Shown: positions 54,956 through 63,961 of the stretch, piece after piece | How positions within the stretch are numbered: position 1 is the stretch's first letter | Layout of the letters: each line of letters opens with the position of its first letter | DNA from: Planctomicrobium sp051465645 | Lineage (GTDB): Bacteria; Planctomycetota; Planctomycetia; Planctomycetales; Planctomycetaceae | Reading direction: 5' to 3' | DNA length: 64,000 bases | Assembly (NCBI RefSeq): GCF_051465645.1 | Contig: NZ_CP195790.1 | Span: 310,001-374,000 of the forward strand | The notes under the pieces: model-generated | What the model was told of the DNA's origin: nothing | Seen by the model: only the letters and a program-made list of their open reading frames with translations | Database searches by the model: none | Made by a program: the position numbers and the translations under genes

Positions 54956-55093
54956 TGACACTTGAATGAAAATCACTGAGTCCGGGGCGAATAAGTGGTC
55001 AGTGCATCACTCGGTCTGCAGGGCTTGGATCGCTCTGCTCTGTAGTGGTGTGTGTCTGAGCGGTACATTGATAATGTCCGCCACTCGGAGAGA
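54956..55093 (+). repeat. Direct repeat A, copy 2
   Basis: Starts TTGACACTTGAATGAAAATC, ends CCGCCACTCGGAGAGA. It aligns along its length with 53376-53514 and, like it, is followed at once by a REP start. Confidence 0.75.
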
Positions 55094-55110
55094 GCTGGGT
55101 CTAAAGGACT
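55094..55110 (+). repeat. Truncated REP
   Basis: GCTGGGTCTAAAGGACT keeps the left arm of the REP only; the right arm is replaced by unrelated sequence. Confidence 0.6.
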
Positions 55111-55194
55111 ACAAAACTACTTCGAATCTACAGAACTGTTTGCATGTTCACAATCGAAAGTTGTTGAAACCGTCGCGATTGCACCATGAAGCAA

Positions 55195-55236
55195 ACAAGC
55201 CTGCTCACGTTGTTGGTGCAACGTGAGCAGGCTTGT
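55195..55236. terminator. Long perfect hairpin, probable bidirectional end
   Basis: ACAAGCCTGCTCACGTT / AACGTGAGCAGGCTTGT (17-bp perfect stem, 8-nt loop). No long T-run follows, but its stability and position between gene ends suggest termination or transcript protection for ddh on the minus strand. Confidence 0.6.
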
Positions 55237-55307
55237 GGTGTTTATTGAAAGGTGGTTCTGTTTACAGCCGAGACTGACTCACCTTCGAATTCGATTATTA
55301 GCTTGCA

Positions 55308-56297
55308 TTAGAGCAAGTCGCGGCGGAGGTCTTCTGGGGACTTAATAGATAACAAGCCTGGGGGGACGTCGAAGGCGGTCTTGGCTCCGGTTTGATTCTG
55401 TTGGTTCATGCGGAAAGTTGCTCGTGCGTAGGCGACGAGAACGCTCGATGTGAATTCAGGGTTGCTGTCGAGTTTCAGTGAATACTCGATTACCTGATTC
55501 ACTCCCTCTGATGTCACACCGCTGCGGATTACGAATCCCCCGTGAGGCATCTGTGAGTGATCTCGTTTGAGTTCTTCTTCAGAGATGAAATTCACGGTCG
55601 TATCGTAATCAGCGAAATAGTCCGGCATGGTTACGATGCTGTTTCGCACTGCTTCTGCGTCGGCCCCTTCAGCCAGTACGACGTAGCACTCGCGAGTGTG
55701 CTTTTGACGGGTGGTTAAACTTGGGCGGGCGCCACTTCTCACTTGAGAAATTGCTTCCTCAGAAGGGATCGTGTATTGCACGCCTCCCTTAACGCCAGGG
55801 ACTCGACGAATGGCGTCGGAATGGCCTTGGCTCAACCCGCGTCCCCAGAATGTATAGGTGTCGCCGTCAGGGATGAGGCATTCCCCGTACAAGCGGTTGA
55901 TGGAGAACATCCCTGGGTCCCAGCCGATGCAAATCAAGGCGGTCTTACCGTTTGCTTTGGCAGCGGCATCAACAGCAGCGAAGTACTCTGGGATTTTGGC
56001 GTGGGTGTCGAAGCTGTCGACCGTGTTGAACATGCTGGCGAACTGAGGACCTTGAACCGGCAGGTCTTCCTTCGATCCTCCACACAGGATCAGCACGTCG
56101 ATGTCGCTCTGCATTTTTGAGAGATCGTCCATCGAAAAAGCCGGTGCAGGAGCACAGTGATCTTGAAGTTCTTCCGGCTTGCGTCGAGTGAATACTCCGA
56201 CGAGAGTCATGTCTGGGTTCTTTGAAATTGCGGTCTGTACGCCGCGACCAAGGTTGCCGTAACCGGCGATCGCGATGCGGATTTTCTTGCCGTCCAT
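55308..56297 (-). CDS. ddh: meso-Diaminopimelate dehydrogenase
   Basis: 329 aa, the normal Ddh length. An NADP-binding Rossmann start IRIAIAGYGNLGRGV (residues ~6-20) is followed by VGVFTRR. Substrate-domain blocks are diagnostic: LILCGGSKEDLPVQGPQFASMFNTVDSFDTHAKIPEY, ALICIGWDPGMFSINR and the GRGLSQGHSDAIRRVPGVKGGVQYT segment. It makes meso-DAP from tetrahydrodipicolinate in one reductive step, bypassing the succinylase or aminotransferase routes, for lysine and peptidoglycan. Start ATG at 56297. Confidence 0.95.
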   Translation of the reverse strand: MDGKKIRIAIAGYGNLGRGVQTAISKNPDMTLVGVFTRRKPEELQDHCAPAPAFSMDDLSKMQSDIDVLILCGGSKEDLPVQGPQFASMFNTVDSFDTHAKIPEYFAAVDAAAKANGKTALICIGWDPGMFSINRLYGECLIPDGDTYTFWGRGLSQGHSDAIRRVPGVKGGVQYTIPSEEAISQVRSGARPSLTTRQKHTRECYVVLAEGADAEAVRNSIVTMPDYFADYDTTVNFISEEELKRDHSQMPHGGFVIRSGVTSEGVNQVIEYSLKLDSNPEFTSSVLVAYARATFRMNQQNQTGAKTAFDVPPGLLSIKSPEDLRRDLL

Positions 56298-56554
56298 TTG
56301 GGATTTCTTCTGGAATCAAATAGTGGAGCGAAACCTTTGATTGGAAAGCGGCAGTGTAACAAAATTTGGAGCGAAAATAATTCCGGCAGAACGCCTCTCT
56401 GCTCAATTGCCGACGCAAGAGTCAGCAAGAGGTGTCGTCTTATCTGACACGTCCCGAAGCTATCGGACGGTCATTATGAGGGAAGGCGGACTCGAAGAAC
56501 GTTAAGAAGAGTCGCGACGTTTCCGCTAACTCGGATTCAGCAATTGCGAAGAGA

Positions 56555-57160
56555 TTATTGCTCAGAAGAGATGTCGCGTTTCTTGACTCGCAGCAAGAGT
56601 TCGTCGGCGATGGCGTTCCAGTCGATGTTCGTTAGGGCATTCAACAGCAGTTCCCGATGAACCCCTTGCATCTTGTCGACGACGGGTTGCGATAACTGGT
56701 GGTGCATTTCCCAGGTTACTTCGTGTTTCACAATCTTGTCGAAATAAGATTCGTCACGAACGTCCGGGTTTTCTTTACGAGCCTTATCATAGGCTCGTTG
56801 TGCGAACGACATCCAATAGTCAGTGGTCGCTTTGTTCTCAAGGATGTAGTCGGCGACGGTCATGGTGTCGCTCTGAGGATCTGGCGCTTCTGGAACCGTT
56901 CCGATGTTGCGTCCAGAGACCCAATGACCCTGCCCTGGGACTGGTCCGGTCACTTCAGAATAGAACAGACCTGCGGCCGGGCTTCGGCGAGCGGTTTCAC
57001 CAAGCAGATTGATGCCGATGGGCCCCTGGAAATAGTGGGCAATCGATTCCTTGATCTTCTGATCCTGAGAGACGAGCCACATCACAAGAAAGAACGCCAT
57101 CATGGCGGTTACGAAGTCGGCATACGCAACTTTCCATGCGCCTCCTCCGCCCTTGGCCAT
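56555..57160 (-). CDS. motB: Flagellar motor stator protein MotB lacking the OmpA domain
   Basis: 201 aa against ~250-310 for usual MotB. The N-terminal plug and membrane segment is canonical (AWKVAYADFVTAMMAFFLVMWLVSQ) with the proton-binding Asp at residue 15. The remainder (residues ~35-201) contains TVADYILENKATTDYW and HEVTWEMHHQLSQPVVDKMQGVHRELL but no OmpA-type peptidoglycan-binding motif, and too little space remains downstream for one. ATG at 57160 with AAAGGAA 8 nt upstream. It follows motA by 84 bp on the same strand as a motAB operon. Confidence 0.88.
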   Translation of the reverse strand: MAKGGGGAWKVAYADFVTAMMAFFLVMWLVSQDQKIKESIAHYFQGPIGINLLGETARRSPAAGLFYSEVTGPVPGQGHWVSGRNIGTVPEAPDPQSDTMTVADYILENKATTDYWMSFAQRAYDKARKENPDVRDESYFDKIVKHEVTWEMHHQLSQPVVDKMQGVHRELLLNALTNIDWNAIADELLLRVKKRDISSEQ

Positions 57161-57244
57161 TTGAGTGTTCCTTTAATGGTTCGCTAACTCTGGATCAACA
57201 TTCTGGATCAGTGCTTTGATAAAGCAGATCAGTCGTCTGACTGC

Positions 57245-58096
57245 TTACTTCTCGACCTCTTTGTAGAGTTCTTCCATCTCCTGCACTGACGGACGAGCAC
57301 TGGTTGGAACGCCACGTCGGGCTTTGTCCAACACGACTTTGGGAGTCCCACCGTCAACGAAACCGACGATTGATGAGGCGATGGTCTGGCGAAGAGTTAA
57401 TTCCTCGTTGCCCATCGACTCCATGCGGCCGACGATTGGCCCGAGAACCCCGTACGACAACAGAATTCCGAGGAAGGTTCCGACAAGAGCGGCACCGACT
57501 TTGTGTCCGATCTCTTCGACCGGGCCGTCGATCGCCTGCATTGTGATCACGATGCCGAGAACCGCAGCAACGATTCCGAACCCTGGCAAGGCGTCCGCTG
57601 TGCGACTGAGCGCCCCAGTTGCTGCATGGTGCTCGTCATTCATGACGCGAATTTCAGTGTCGAGCAGATCCTGCAACTGGCTCGCCTCGGTGCCTTCTGA
57701 AGCGGCAGCAAGTGCTCCGGAGATAAACTCCATCAGATGGTGGTCTTTAGCGACTTTTGGATACTTACCAAAGACAGCGTCGTGAGAATCACTTAGCAAT
57801 GATTCCCAGGCAAGCAGACCATCTCTTCGGCCAACGCGGAAGAAATGATAGAGCAACTGGAAGACTTGAATGTATGTTTGCTTCCCGGTGTTCCCGCCTT
57901 TCAACAGCGTGATCATTCCGGTCACGATGTCTTTGAGGACTTTTGTCGGAGAACTGGCGATCAGGGCTCCCAGAGCGGCCCCGCCGATAGTGACAACTTC
58001 CGATGGGTGAAGCAGCGAGTGGACATGCCCCCCCGCCATGCTGAACCCGGTCAGCACCGCACCGAGAACTATTGCGATACCAATGCAAACGACCAC
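57245..58096 (-). CDS. motA: Flagellar motor stator protein MotA
   Basis: 283 aa. Four membrane helices are visible: residues ~1-20, ~32-50, and two near 165-215 (GFGIVAAVLGIVITMQAI, GTFLGILLSYGVLGPIV). The MotA signature AVLGIVITMQAIDGPVEEIGHKVGAALVGTFLGILLSYG carries the conserved proton-channel helix 3-4 residues. The cytoplasmic loop interacts with FliG. The start is GTG at 58096, since an in-frame TGA lies two codons upstream and GGGTGAG precedes it. It is the first gene of the motAB pair. Confidence 0.95.
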   Translation of the reverse strand: MVVCIGIAIVLGAVLTGFSMAGGHVHSLLHPSEVVTIGGAALGALIASSPTKVLKDIVTGMITLLKGGNTGKQTYIQVFQLLYHFFRVGRRDGLLAWESLLSDSHDAVFGKYPKVAKDHHLMEFISGALAAASEGTEASQLQDLLDTEIRVMNDEHHAATGALSRTADALPGFGIVAAVLGIVITMQAIDGPVEEIGHKVGAALVGTFLGILLSYGVLGPIVGRMESMGNEELTLRQTIASSIVGFVDGGTPKVVLDKARRGVPTSARPSVQEMEELYKEVEK

Positions 58097-58741
58097 AACT
58101 CACCCATTCTGCAGATCAGCACCTGATGGTCTGGGTTCGAAATGGAATGTCCGAACCGAGGTGGATCGTTCATTCTTATCGGTATGAGTGTTTCGACGTC
58201 TGTGACAAAATGTGCCGAATACTCAGAATTCTGGGGTTCTCGCAGTCTGGTAACCTGTCTGGCTCGCGGGTGAGTGTTGGAAAAAGAGGAAGCGCCATCT
58301 CAGGAAGGCTCGAATCTGGGGGGCTGGGAGAACGAGTTGGATTAGGTTGTTCGGCGAACGAGTCATCTCGAAGTGACCTACGCCGGGGCCGTTAATCGTG
58401 GGGGTTTCCTGTTGAAAGCTGGATTTGTTTAGGCACCAGCCGTCAATTGGATCGGCGGCACAGCGACTGGAGAGGTCGCGTCTCGATCTGTATTCGACAC
58501 AAGTGCCGCGATCGTGGGATGTTTTGCACCGGATGAGATTGAGTTGATTGAGCGAAATTCAAAAAAAAGTGGACTCAGTCCGGGAACTCGGTTCGCGAGG
58601 GATCGAATGTTCCGTAAACTCTCATTGAGAAATTGGACATTGAAGTAGCGAATTCTGTGTCGCGAGAACGTTGCTACTCGAACACATGGTCGAGCAGATC
58701 GCCGTCAGGCTGCCTGCATTTCAATCAGGGACTTGAGAGTC
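58097..58741. other. Intergenic, no gene
   Basis: About 640 bp upstream of motA (minus) and of the chorismate-lyase-like gene (plus). No ORF supported. Both promoters must lie here; no clear hexamers or sigma-54/sigma-28-type boxes were recognised. Confidence 0.5.
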
Positions 58742-59299
58742 GTGAATCCAATTGATGAACTGACCCGACTGACGACAATCTTTTCGCCACCGGGAGCCTT
58801 GATTGAACATGCAGAACATGTTGCAGGGGCGTTGGTTCCTGAACCGTACAAGCAGTTGCTGGTGCATGAACACCATATGACTGTCAGCATGGAGCAGTTT
58901 CATGGTTGCAGTGTCAACGTGACGGTGTTGGATGAATTACTTGAAGGGGACATTTACACCAGAAAGATCGTGCTCTCACGCTCGAGTGATGGTGTGCCGG
59001 TTCAGTTCGGTCTTGTTCGTTTCAACTTTGCTTATGTGAATGCTCAGGTTCGCGAAGAACTGCTGGCCAAACAGATTCCACTTGGAAGAGTTCTGATCCA
59101 GCACAATGTCTTGCGACATATCGATCTGGGGGCCGTTCTGGAGATTAAGGCCGGACCGGAACTTGCCCAATTGCTGCAGATGCCTGAACACGGAATCACT
59201 TACGGGCGTCTGGCGACAATTTTTTGTAACCGAATGCCTGCTGTTGATCTGCTGGAAATTTCGTCTCAACTGCCAGTCACGGCGACACCGTCAAGTTGA
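58742..59299 (+). CDS. Chorismate-lyase/UTRA-like fold protein
   Basis: 185 aa from GTG 58742 (AGGGA 10 nt upstream; TTG 58733 is an alternative). The pattern LVPEPYKQLLVHEHHMTVSMEQFHG...YTRKIVLSR...VPVQFGLVRFNFAYV...ILIQHNVLRHIDLGAVLEI and TYGRLATIFCN resembles chorismate lyase (UbiC-like, DUF98) proteins, in which an Arg and a Glu bind 4-hydroxybenzoate. Here the role may be aromatic-acid release or ligand sensing; it could be linked to menaquinone or other aromatic metabolism. Not an operon with its neighbours. Confidence 0.65.
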   Translation: MNPIDELTRLTTIFSPPGALIEHAEHVAGALVPEPYKQLLVHEHHMTVSMEQFHGCSVNVTVLDELLEGDIYTRKIVLSRSSDGVPVQFGLVRFNFAYVNAQVREELLAKQIPLGRVLIQHNVLRHIDLGAVLEIKAGPELAQLLQMPEHGITYGRLATIFCNRMPAVDLLEISSQLPVTATPSS

Positions 59300-59691
59300 T
59301 TCAGGTGAGTTGGTTTGCGTTCATACGACCACAGGACGAATCGTGGTGTGTGATCCCTGCTTTGCAGGTTGCGAATCAATTTTCTTGTAGAAATAGAAAG
59401 CTGCACGGAGTTGGGAACTAGGCGGGTTTGAGAATTCAGGCCGCTGCGGAATTTCAATCATTCTGCCGAACTCTCTCGAATGCCGGAACTGTTCCCTGTA
59501 TGATTCTGCGGTCTGCGCAGCGCTCCATGTTCGACAGGCGATTGTGGTCTTCATCTCAAAATTGAAGATGTTGAGATCCGTCATCGCTTTGTGTTGCCAA
59601 TCAACGAATTGCAGGATTTCCAACAGGTTTCCACATTGGTGTTCTGCCCGTGGAATGTGTCTTATGGCACGCTGTTTATATCGCTGCGAAC
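59300..59691. other. Intergenic, no gene
   Basis: About 390 bp before the large plus-strand gene. No ORF or terminator recognised. Confidence 0.4.
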
Positions 59692-62600
59692 ATGTCTTTC
59701 AGTGACCGCCAAACCTACTGGTCTGATATCCATATGGACTTACAGCTCTCTCTCGGATTTAACGGTTCAAGTACTCCTGAGACTCGAAAGAACCATCGCG
59801 CGGACTTATTAAGATATGTGAATCTGAAGTTGGCAGCGAATAAACTCCCGATTGCGCCAGAAGCCGGCGGAGCGGAACTCGTTCGCCTGGCTGGTGGATT
59901 GCTGGCGAACTTTCAGGAAAAGACTCGCTTGCTGGCATCGAAGCAACGATGCCCTGTTGATACGCGCATCGAACGATATCTCAACACACATTTTTCGGAC
60001 ATCGTTGATCCCGCCGATCCGATTCAGTTGCCGGGGCACTCGCTGATTCTTGACCGTCACGGGATCGCCAGGAAACTTTCGATTCCTGCCGACAGTGACA
60101 CGTTCGTTTCTGAATACGTTAACTCATACAAGGTCAGAAACGGGGTTCTTCATAACCCGCGCGCTGACCGCCGCACTACCGTCGGGACCTTTCACGTTGT
60201 TGAAGGAGGACTTCCCTTCCCCGGCGACAAGCGTGGAGTGCCGCGCGAAGCATTTGTGAAAATGCTGAAGCAGGCATTTCTGCCGCCTGAATCGTTGCTC
60301 ACTCTGCCATTTACTTCCAATCAGGAAGTTCCCGGCAAGACGTGGGTTTCCCTGTTATTGCGTCCGCTCGTTTGCCCTGAAGTCCCGGGATGGACTCCAG
60401 CGAAAACGATGGAAGTTCGCTTCTTCGCTCCGGGGTCGCTTGTCAGCAATCTTGATTTCGTGGAATCAATCTTTGGGAATGCCGGTGACCCGTTCATCCC
60501 CGGGAACGATGCCGCATTGGATGTTGAGCATTGGACCGGACATACCGGGTGCGTCATCCTTGCTCCACATGTCCTGCAGATGACAAAGAAGGAGTTGGGG
60601 CTGCCGCATATCAGTCAGGCAACTGAACGTCAGATTCAGGACCGGATGTGCTATGAAGATGAATCTGAGCTCTATAACGATGGCGATGCATTCAAGGTGA
60701 CGTGTCGTACAACCGAAGGGGTGATTGTAACCCTGATTGCAGATAACTATTACGGTTACTGCAAGAAGGAAGTGAAAACGCAGATCAGTTACGCCGCGAA
60801 TCTGATGGGGGGAGCCGAAGAAGAACACTCTGGTGGGGCTCTGGTGTTTCCAAGCTGGAGTCTGGGAGAAAGCTTCCAGTTCAACAGCCGACGCTACAAC
60901 GGAGCGACGTTTGCAGACGTTGTCCGTGAATACGGCCACATCATGGATCTCCAGCCGGAAGGCTACGGGATCGACCGCGCTCACCCGGATCTGTTTTACA
61001 TTCCAGAGAATGCATTGGCAGATTTACGGGCACAGAACATTACCTGGTTACACAACGGAATTCGGCATGAAATTCCGTTGCTCCCCGGCCAGGTTTACAT
61101 GGGCCCATCCGGCTATCGAGTGCGCATGGAGAAGCATCCGAACGCTCCTTCATGGCGTCTGATTGGAACAGGGAGTGAAGGACTCTTCTGCCATAAGCCA
61201 TGTACTGTTTCCGGCGGTGGAAAGAGCGAGATCAGCAAGTCCCTGATCGACTACATGGAATACGGGTCGATTTTCGTTTCTGATTTCGACGAAGACATTC
61301 AAATGGTTCGCGAGATCTTCAATCGCGACTATTCCAACCGCTGGGCCAATGAGTTACCTCCAGATGGGAGTGTGCGTCGACCAAGCCGCTCTGTTCTCAG
61401 CACCGAACGGTCACTTGGAAGCGTGATCAAGCTGCTGACTCCATCGGATGAGTTCACTGAAGAATACAATCAATGGCTCTCGTCGATTCCGAGCCATGTC
61501 TATGCAATTGTCTTTGCGATCAAGCGGTTCCAGCGTCCGGATTGGGGTACTGACTGGGAGTCTCATTTCTCGGTCGACTATGTGAACGGAAACCCCGGCC
61601 ACGAATTGAAGCTGGACGACCGAAAACTGGTCGGGACCTATCTGCGGGTCGGATTTGGAAACGAGAAGCAATGGCGATTGTTCAAGGTTCGACAGGACTT
61701 TGCCGCTGCATTCAAAGTCCAGACGGAAGACGACATCACCGCGTCAACTGTGGTGCCAAAACATGTTCTCTCAGGATTGTCTGAGGAGATGAAAGCAGCT
61801 GACACGATCGGCGTGAAGTTCTCAGAGAACTGTGAATACCGGTTGTTTCAGCGACCGGACGACGCGATTCACCGCGGCTTCGATAAACAGGCAGAAGCGG
61901 ATCTGGCTCGTGAAGATGTCAACTTCATCTCGAACTTCGAACCGCTCGATAAGAAGTCGGTTGACGACATGCTGGCGAAGGTTGTCGACTTCGACGCCTT
62001 CACTCCGCCGATGAAGAGGCTGCTGCGGTCTGTCGAGAAGGCGGATAGCGGCTATATCGTCTGCTCCGATAACCCGCGCCGTGTGGGAGGGGTGCCAAGC
62101 AAGAATCCGCGTTATCTTCAGGACCGCCCTGACATGGTCAATCCACTTGACCGATATGTGGCGGATATGGGAACGCGTCTGTTCCGACGAATTCCGAAAG
62201 ACAAATGGGCGCCGTTGCCTGTGACCTCCATACTGTCAGGGCGTCGCAATAACCCGCCGGAGAAAGAAAAGGGAATTCGCAGCCTCGCTGTTTACAACCC
62301 GATTCATTATCAGGAACTGCCTGAACTGTTCATGGATTATATCTGCTCTTTGACGGGCAAGAGTCCATCTACCACAGCAGCCGGAAGCGAAGGCGCTCTC
62401 ACTAAGGGGCCATTCAATGCACTGCGTCCAACAGCAGATTTAAACACCGCACTGGTGAGTATGATCCTGACCGGAATACCGGGGTTCTCAACCGCCGCTG
62501 GTCACGTCGGTTCCTATTGCCGGTTTGATCACGATATCAGTTTGCTGGTGCCGGAAGTCTGGTGCCGACTCTCTGCCGAAGAGCGTGATCCGAAGTTCCT

Positions 62601-63222
62601 GATCAAGAATCGACTGCTGGAGCCGTTAAAAGACATCACGTTGGAAGATGGCACCGTCGTGCCGGCCCGACGTCTGGGATACCGCATCACGAAGCGATTT
62701 ATCAGTCGGTATTTCGGTCGTGTCTTCGATAACCCGGCGACGATCTTTGATGAGCGAATTCTGAAACCGGAAACGCAGGACCAAGACGCGTTTACGGATG
62801 GTGTTCAGTACATCATGGAAGCCTATGAGCGAGTCGCCAAACGGTATTTCGATGATCAGTCCGTCGAAGAAGCCTGCCCACCGTTGAAGGCACTGCTACA
62901 CATCATGGCCTTTGGTCATTATGAAGGAAAAGACGAACGCGATCCCGCAATCCGAGCGCTGTTTGATCGCGAAGCCGTGTTGCAGAGTGACTGGTATCGG
63001 GAACGGCTGAAGGTTCGACAGACTCGCGAAATTGCGCTGTGGCAACATCACCTCGCAGCTGTTTCCACTTATTTGGAAACTCAGGTGGGAGTTGATGAAG
63101 TGTTCCAGAAGGAACTTCAGGCACGCCAGGAATTTGCGAAGGAAAAACTGAATCAGGTTTCCCAGCCGGAATATCTTGAGACTCTAGTGGGATCACTGGG
63201 GGCAGATCCGCTGGGGAACTGA
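59692..63222 (+). CDS. Probable PPi-dependent phosphoenolpyruvate carboxykinase
   Basis: 1176 aa from the ATG at 59692 (a second ATG at 59734 is possible; neither has a strong RBS). Size and the segment LFCHKPCTVSGGGKSEISKSLIDYMEYGS, a P-loop-like Gly-rich turn with Lys-Ser, fit the ~1130-1190-aa PPi-type PEPCK family. That family interconverts PEP, CO2 and phosphate with oxaloacetate and PPi without nucleotides. Other conserved-looking blocks are GGAEEEHSGGALVFPSWSLG, RRPSRSVLSTERSLGSVIKLLTPS and GHVGSYCRFDHDISLLVPEVW. There is no signal peptide, so it is cytoplasmic. Assignment rests on remembered family features, not a search. Confidence 0.65.
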   Translation: MSFSDRQTYWSDIHMDLQLSLGFNGSSTPETRKNHRADLLRYVNLKLAANKLPIAPEAGGAELVRLAGGLLANFQEKTRLLASKQRCPVDTRIERYLNTHFSDIVDPADPIQLPGHSLILDRHGIARKLSIPADSDTFVSEYVNSYKVRNGVLHNPRADRRTTVGTFHVVEGGLPFPGDKRGVPREAFVKMLKQAFLPPESLLTLPFTSNQEVPGKTWVSLLLRPLVCPEVPGWTPAKTMEVRFFAPGSLVSNLDFVESIFGNAGDPFIPGNDAALDVEHWTGHTGCVILAPHVLQMTKKELGLPHISQATERQIQDRMCYEDESELYNDGDAFKVTCRTTEGVIVTLIADNYYGYCKKEVKTQISYAANLMGGAEEEHSGGALVFPSWSLGESFQFNSRRYNGATFADVVREYGHIMDLQPEGYGIDRAHPDLFYIPENALADLRAQNITWLHNGIRHEIPLLPGQVYMGPSGYRVRMEKHPNAPSWRLIGTGSEGLFCHKPCTVSGGGKSEISKSLIDYMEYGSIFVSDFDEDIQMVREIFNRDYSNRWANELPPDGSVRRPSRSVLSTERSLGSVIKLLTPSDEFTEEYNQWLSSIPSHVYAIVFAIKRFQRPDWGTDWESHFSVDYVNGNPGHELKLDDRKLVGTYLRVGFGNEKQWRLFKVRQDFAAAFKVQTEDDITASTVVPKHVLSGLSEEMKAADTIGVKFSENCEYRLFQRPDDAIHRGFDKQAEADLAREDVNFISNFEPLDKKSVDDMLAKVVDFDAFTPPMKRLLRSVEKADSGYIVCSDNPRRVGGVPSKNPRYLQDRPDMVNPLDRYVADMGTRLFRRIPKDKWAPLPVTSILSGRRNNPPEKEKGIRSLAVYNPIHYQELPELFMDYICSLTGKSPSTTAAGSEGALTKGPFNALRPTADLNTALVSMILTGIPGFSTAAGHVGSYCRFDHDISLLVPEVWCRLSAEERDPKFLIKNRLLEPLKDITLEDGTVVPARRLGYRITKRFISRYFGRVFDNPATIFDERILKPETQDQDAFTDGVQYIMEAYERVAKRYFDDQSVEEACPPLKALLHIMAFGHYEGKDERDPAIRALFDREAVLQSDWYRERLKVRQTREIALWQHHLAAVSTYLETQVGVDEVFQKELQARQEFAKEKLNQVSQPEYLETLVGSLGADPLGN

Positions 63223-63255
63223 TCTGGGTTTAAGTCTTGGCGCGATTGTTCACGG

Positions 63256-63327
63256 TGCAGCGGGCACAGGCAGACTCGCAGGACCGGAGAGTTGACTCAA
63301 CAAGAGTTGATTTCTCCGGTCGCTGCA
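63256..63327 (+). terminator. Large nested hairpin after the PEPCK-like gene
   Basis: Outer TGCAGCG/CGCTGCA and inner GACCGGAGA/TCTCCGGTC with further CTCAAC/GTTGA pairing. No clean T-run, so terminator function is tentative. Confidence 0.5.
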
Positions 63328-63449
63328 ACTTGACGCACCCGTATCAGTTCTCAAAGATGTACTTTTGAGACTTGTGTCAAAGTGGTGACCCTGTTTCCGC
63401 AGTGCAGACTTTAAATTCTTCGTTCTTGTAAGGATGCTGCACGTAATGC

Positions 63450-63459
63450 GGGGGGGGGG
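63450..63459. repeat. Homopolymer run of ten G
   Basis: An uninterrupted G10 tract lies 64 bp upstream of the next start codon. Such tracts can be error-prone in sequencing or variable in length. Confidence 0.9.
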
Positions 63460-63523
63460 ATCTGTCTCAACCCCGTTCGGGATTCCACTCGATTGAGTCT
63501 TTCGTCCAAGGACACATCGCAGC

Positions 63524-63961
63524 ATGAACAACCCTATCCCAGCGCTGTTGTTTGGTGGCTTTTTACTCGTGACCGGGATCGTCATGCTGGTGATTCAGCG
63601 TAAAGGCTGGACACAATTGCAGGGAACCGGAGTTCCACAGCGCGAGTTGAAGTACCAACGCCGCCAGTATCTGAGGCGGTCGCAAATTGCCGGGATGATT
63701 CTGTTGATCGGAGCCATGATTCCTCTGGGAGATTCGCTGATTCCCTGGGAGAAAGCGCCGGGAACATTTGCTGTCTACTGGATGATCGTCCTCATTCTTG
63801 CGATGTGGACCGGACTACTAGGAATCGGTGATCTCGTGTCGACTCGGCTTCATGGTTCTGACGAATTGAATCGACTTCATCGTCAGGAAATGCAACTGCG
63901 TGACGCTGCGGATCGCCTTCAGAACAAGAACGGGGCGCCCACGTCTCGGCACAAGAGTTAG
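63524..63961 (+). CDS. Small membrane protein of unknown function (145 aa)
   Basis: Three hydrophobic helices: residues ~7-24 (ALLFGGFLLVTGIVMLVI), ~55-72 (IAGMILLIGAMIPLGDSL) and ~83-103 (FAVYWMIVLILAMWTGLLGIG). The C-terminal ~40 residues are charged and helical. No family recognised. Start ATG at 63524, AAGGA about 12 nt upstream. No co-transcribed neighbour is visible before the window ends. Confidence 0.75.
   Translation: MNNPIPALLFGGFLLVTGIVMLVIQRKGWTQLQGTGVPQRELKYQRRQYLRRSQIAGMILLIGAMIPLGDSLIPWEKAPGTFAVYWMIVLILAMWTGLLGIGDLVSTRLHGSDELNRLHRQEMQLRDAADRLQNKNGAPTSRHKS

Noticed and set aside
55743..56120. 125-aa plus-strand ORF
   Set aside because: It is antisense to ddh, which has an unambiguous family match.
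57324..57785. 153-aa plus-strand ORF
   Set aside because: It is the mirror frame of motA.
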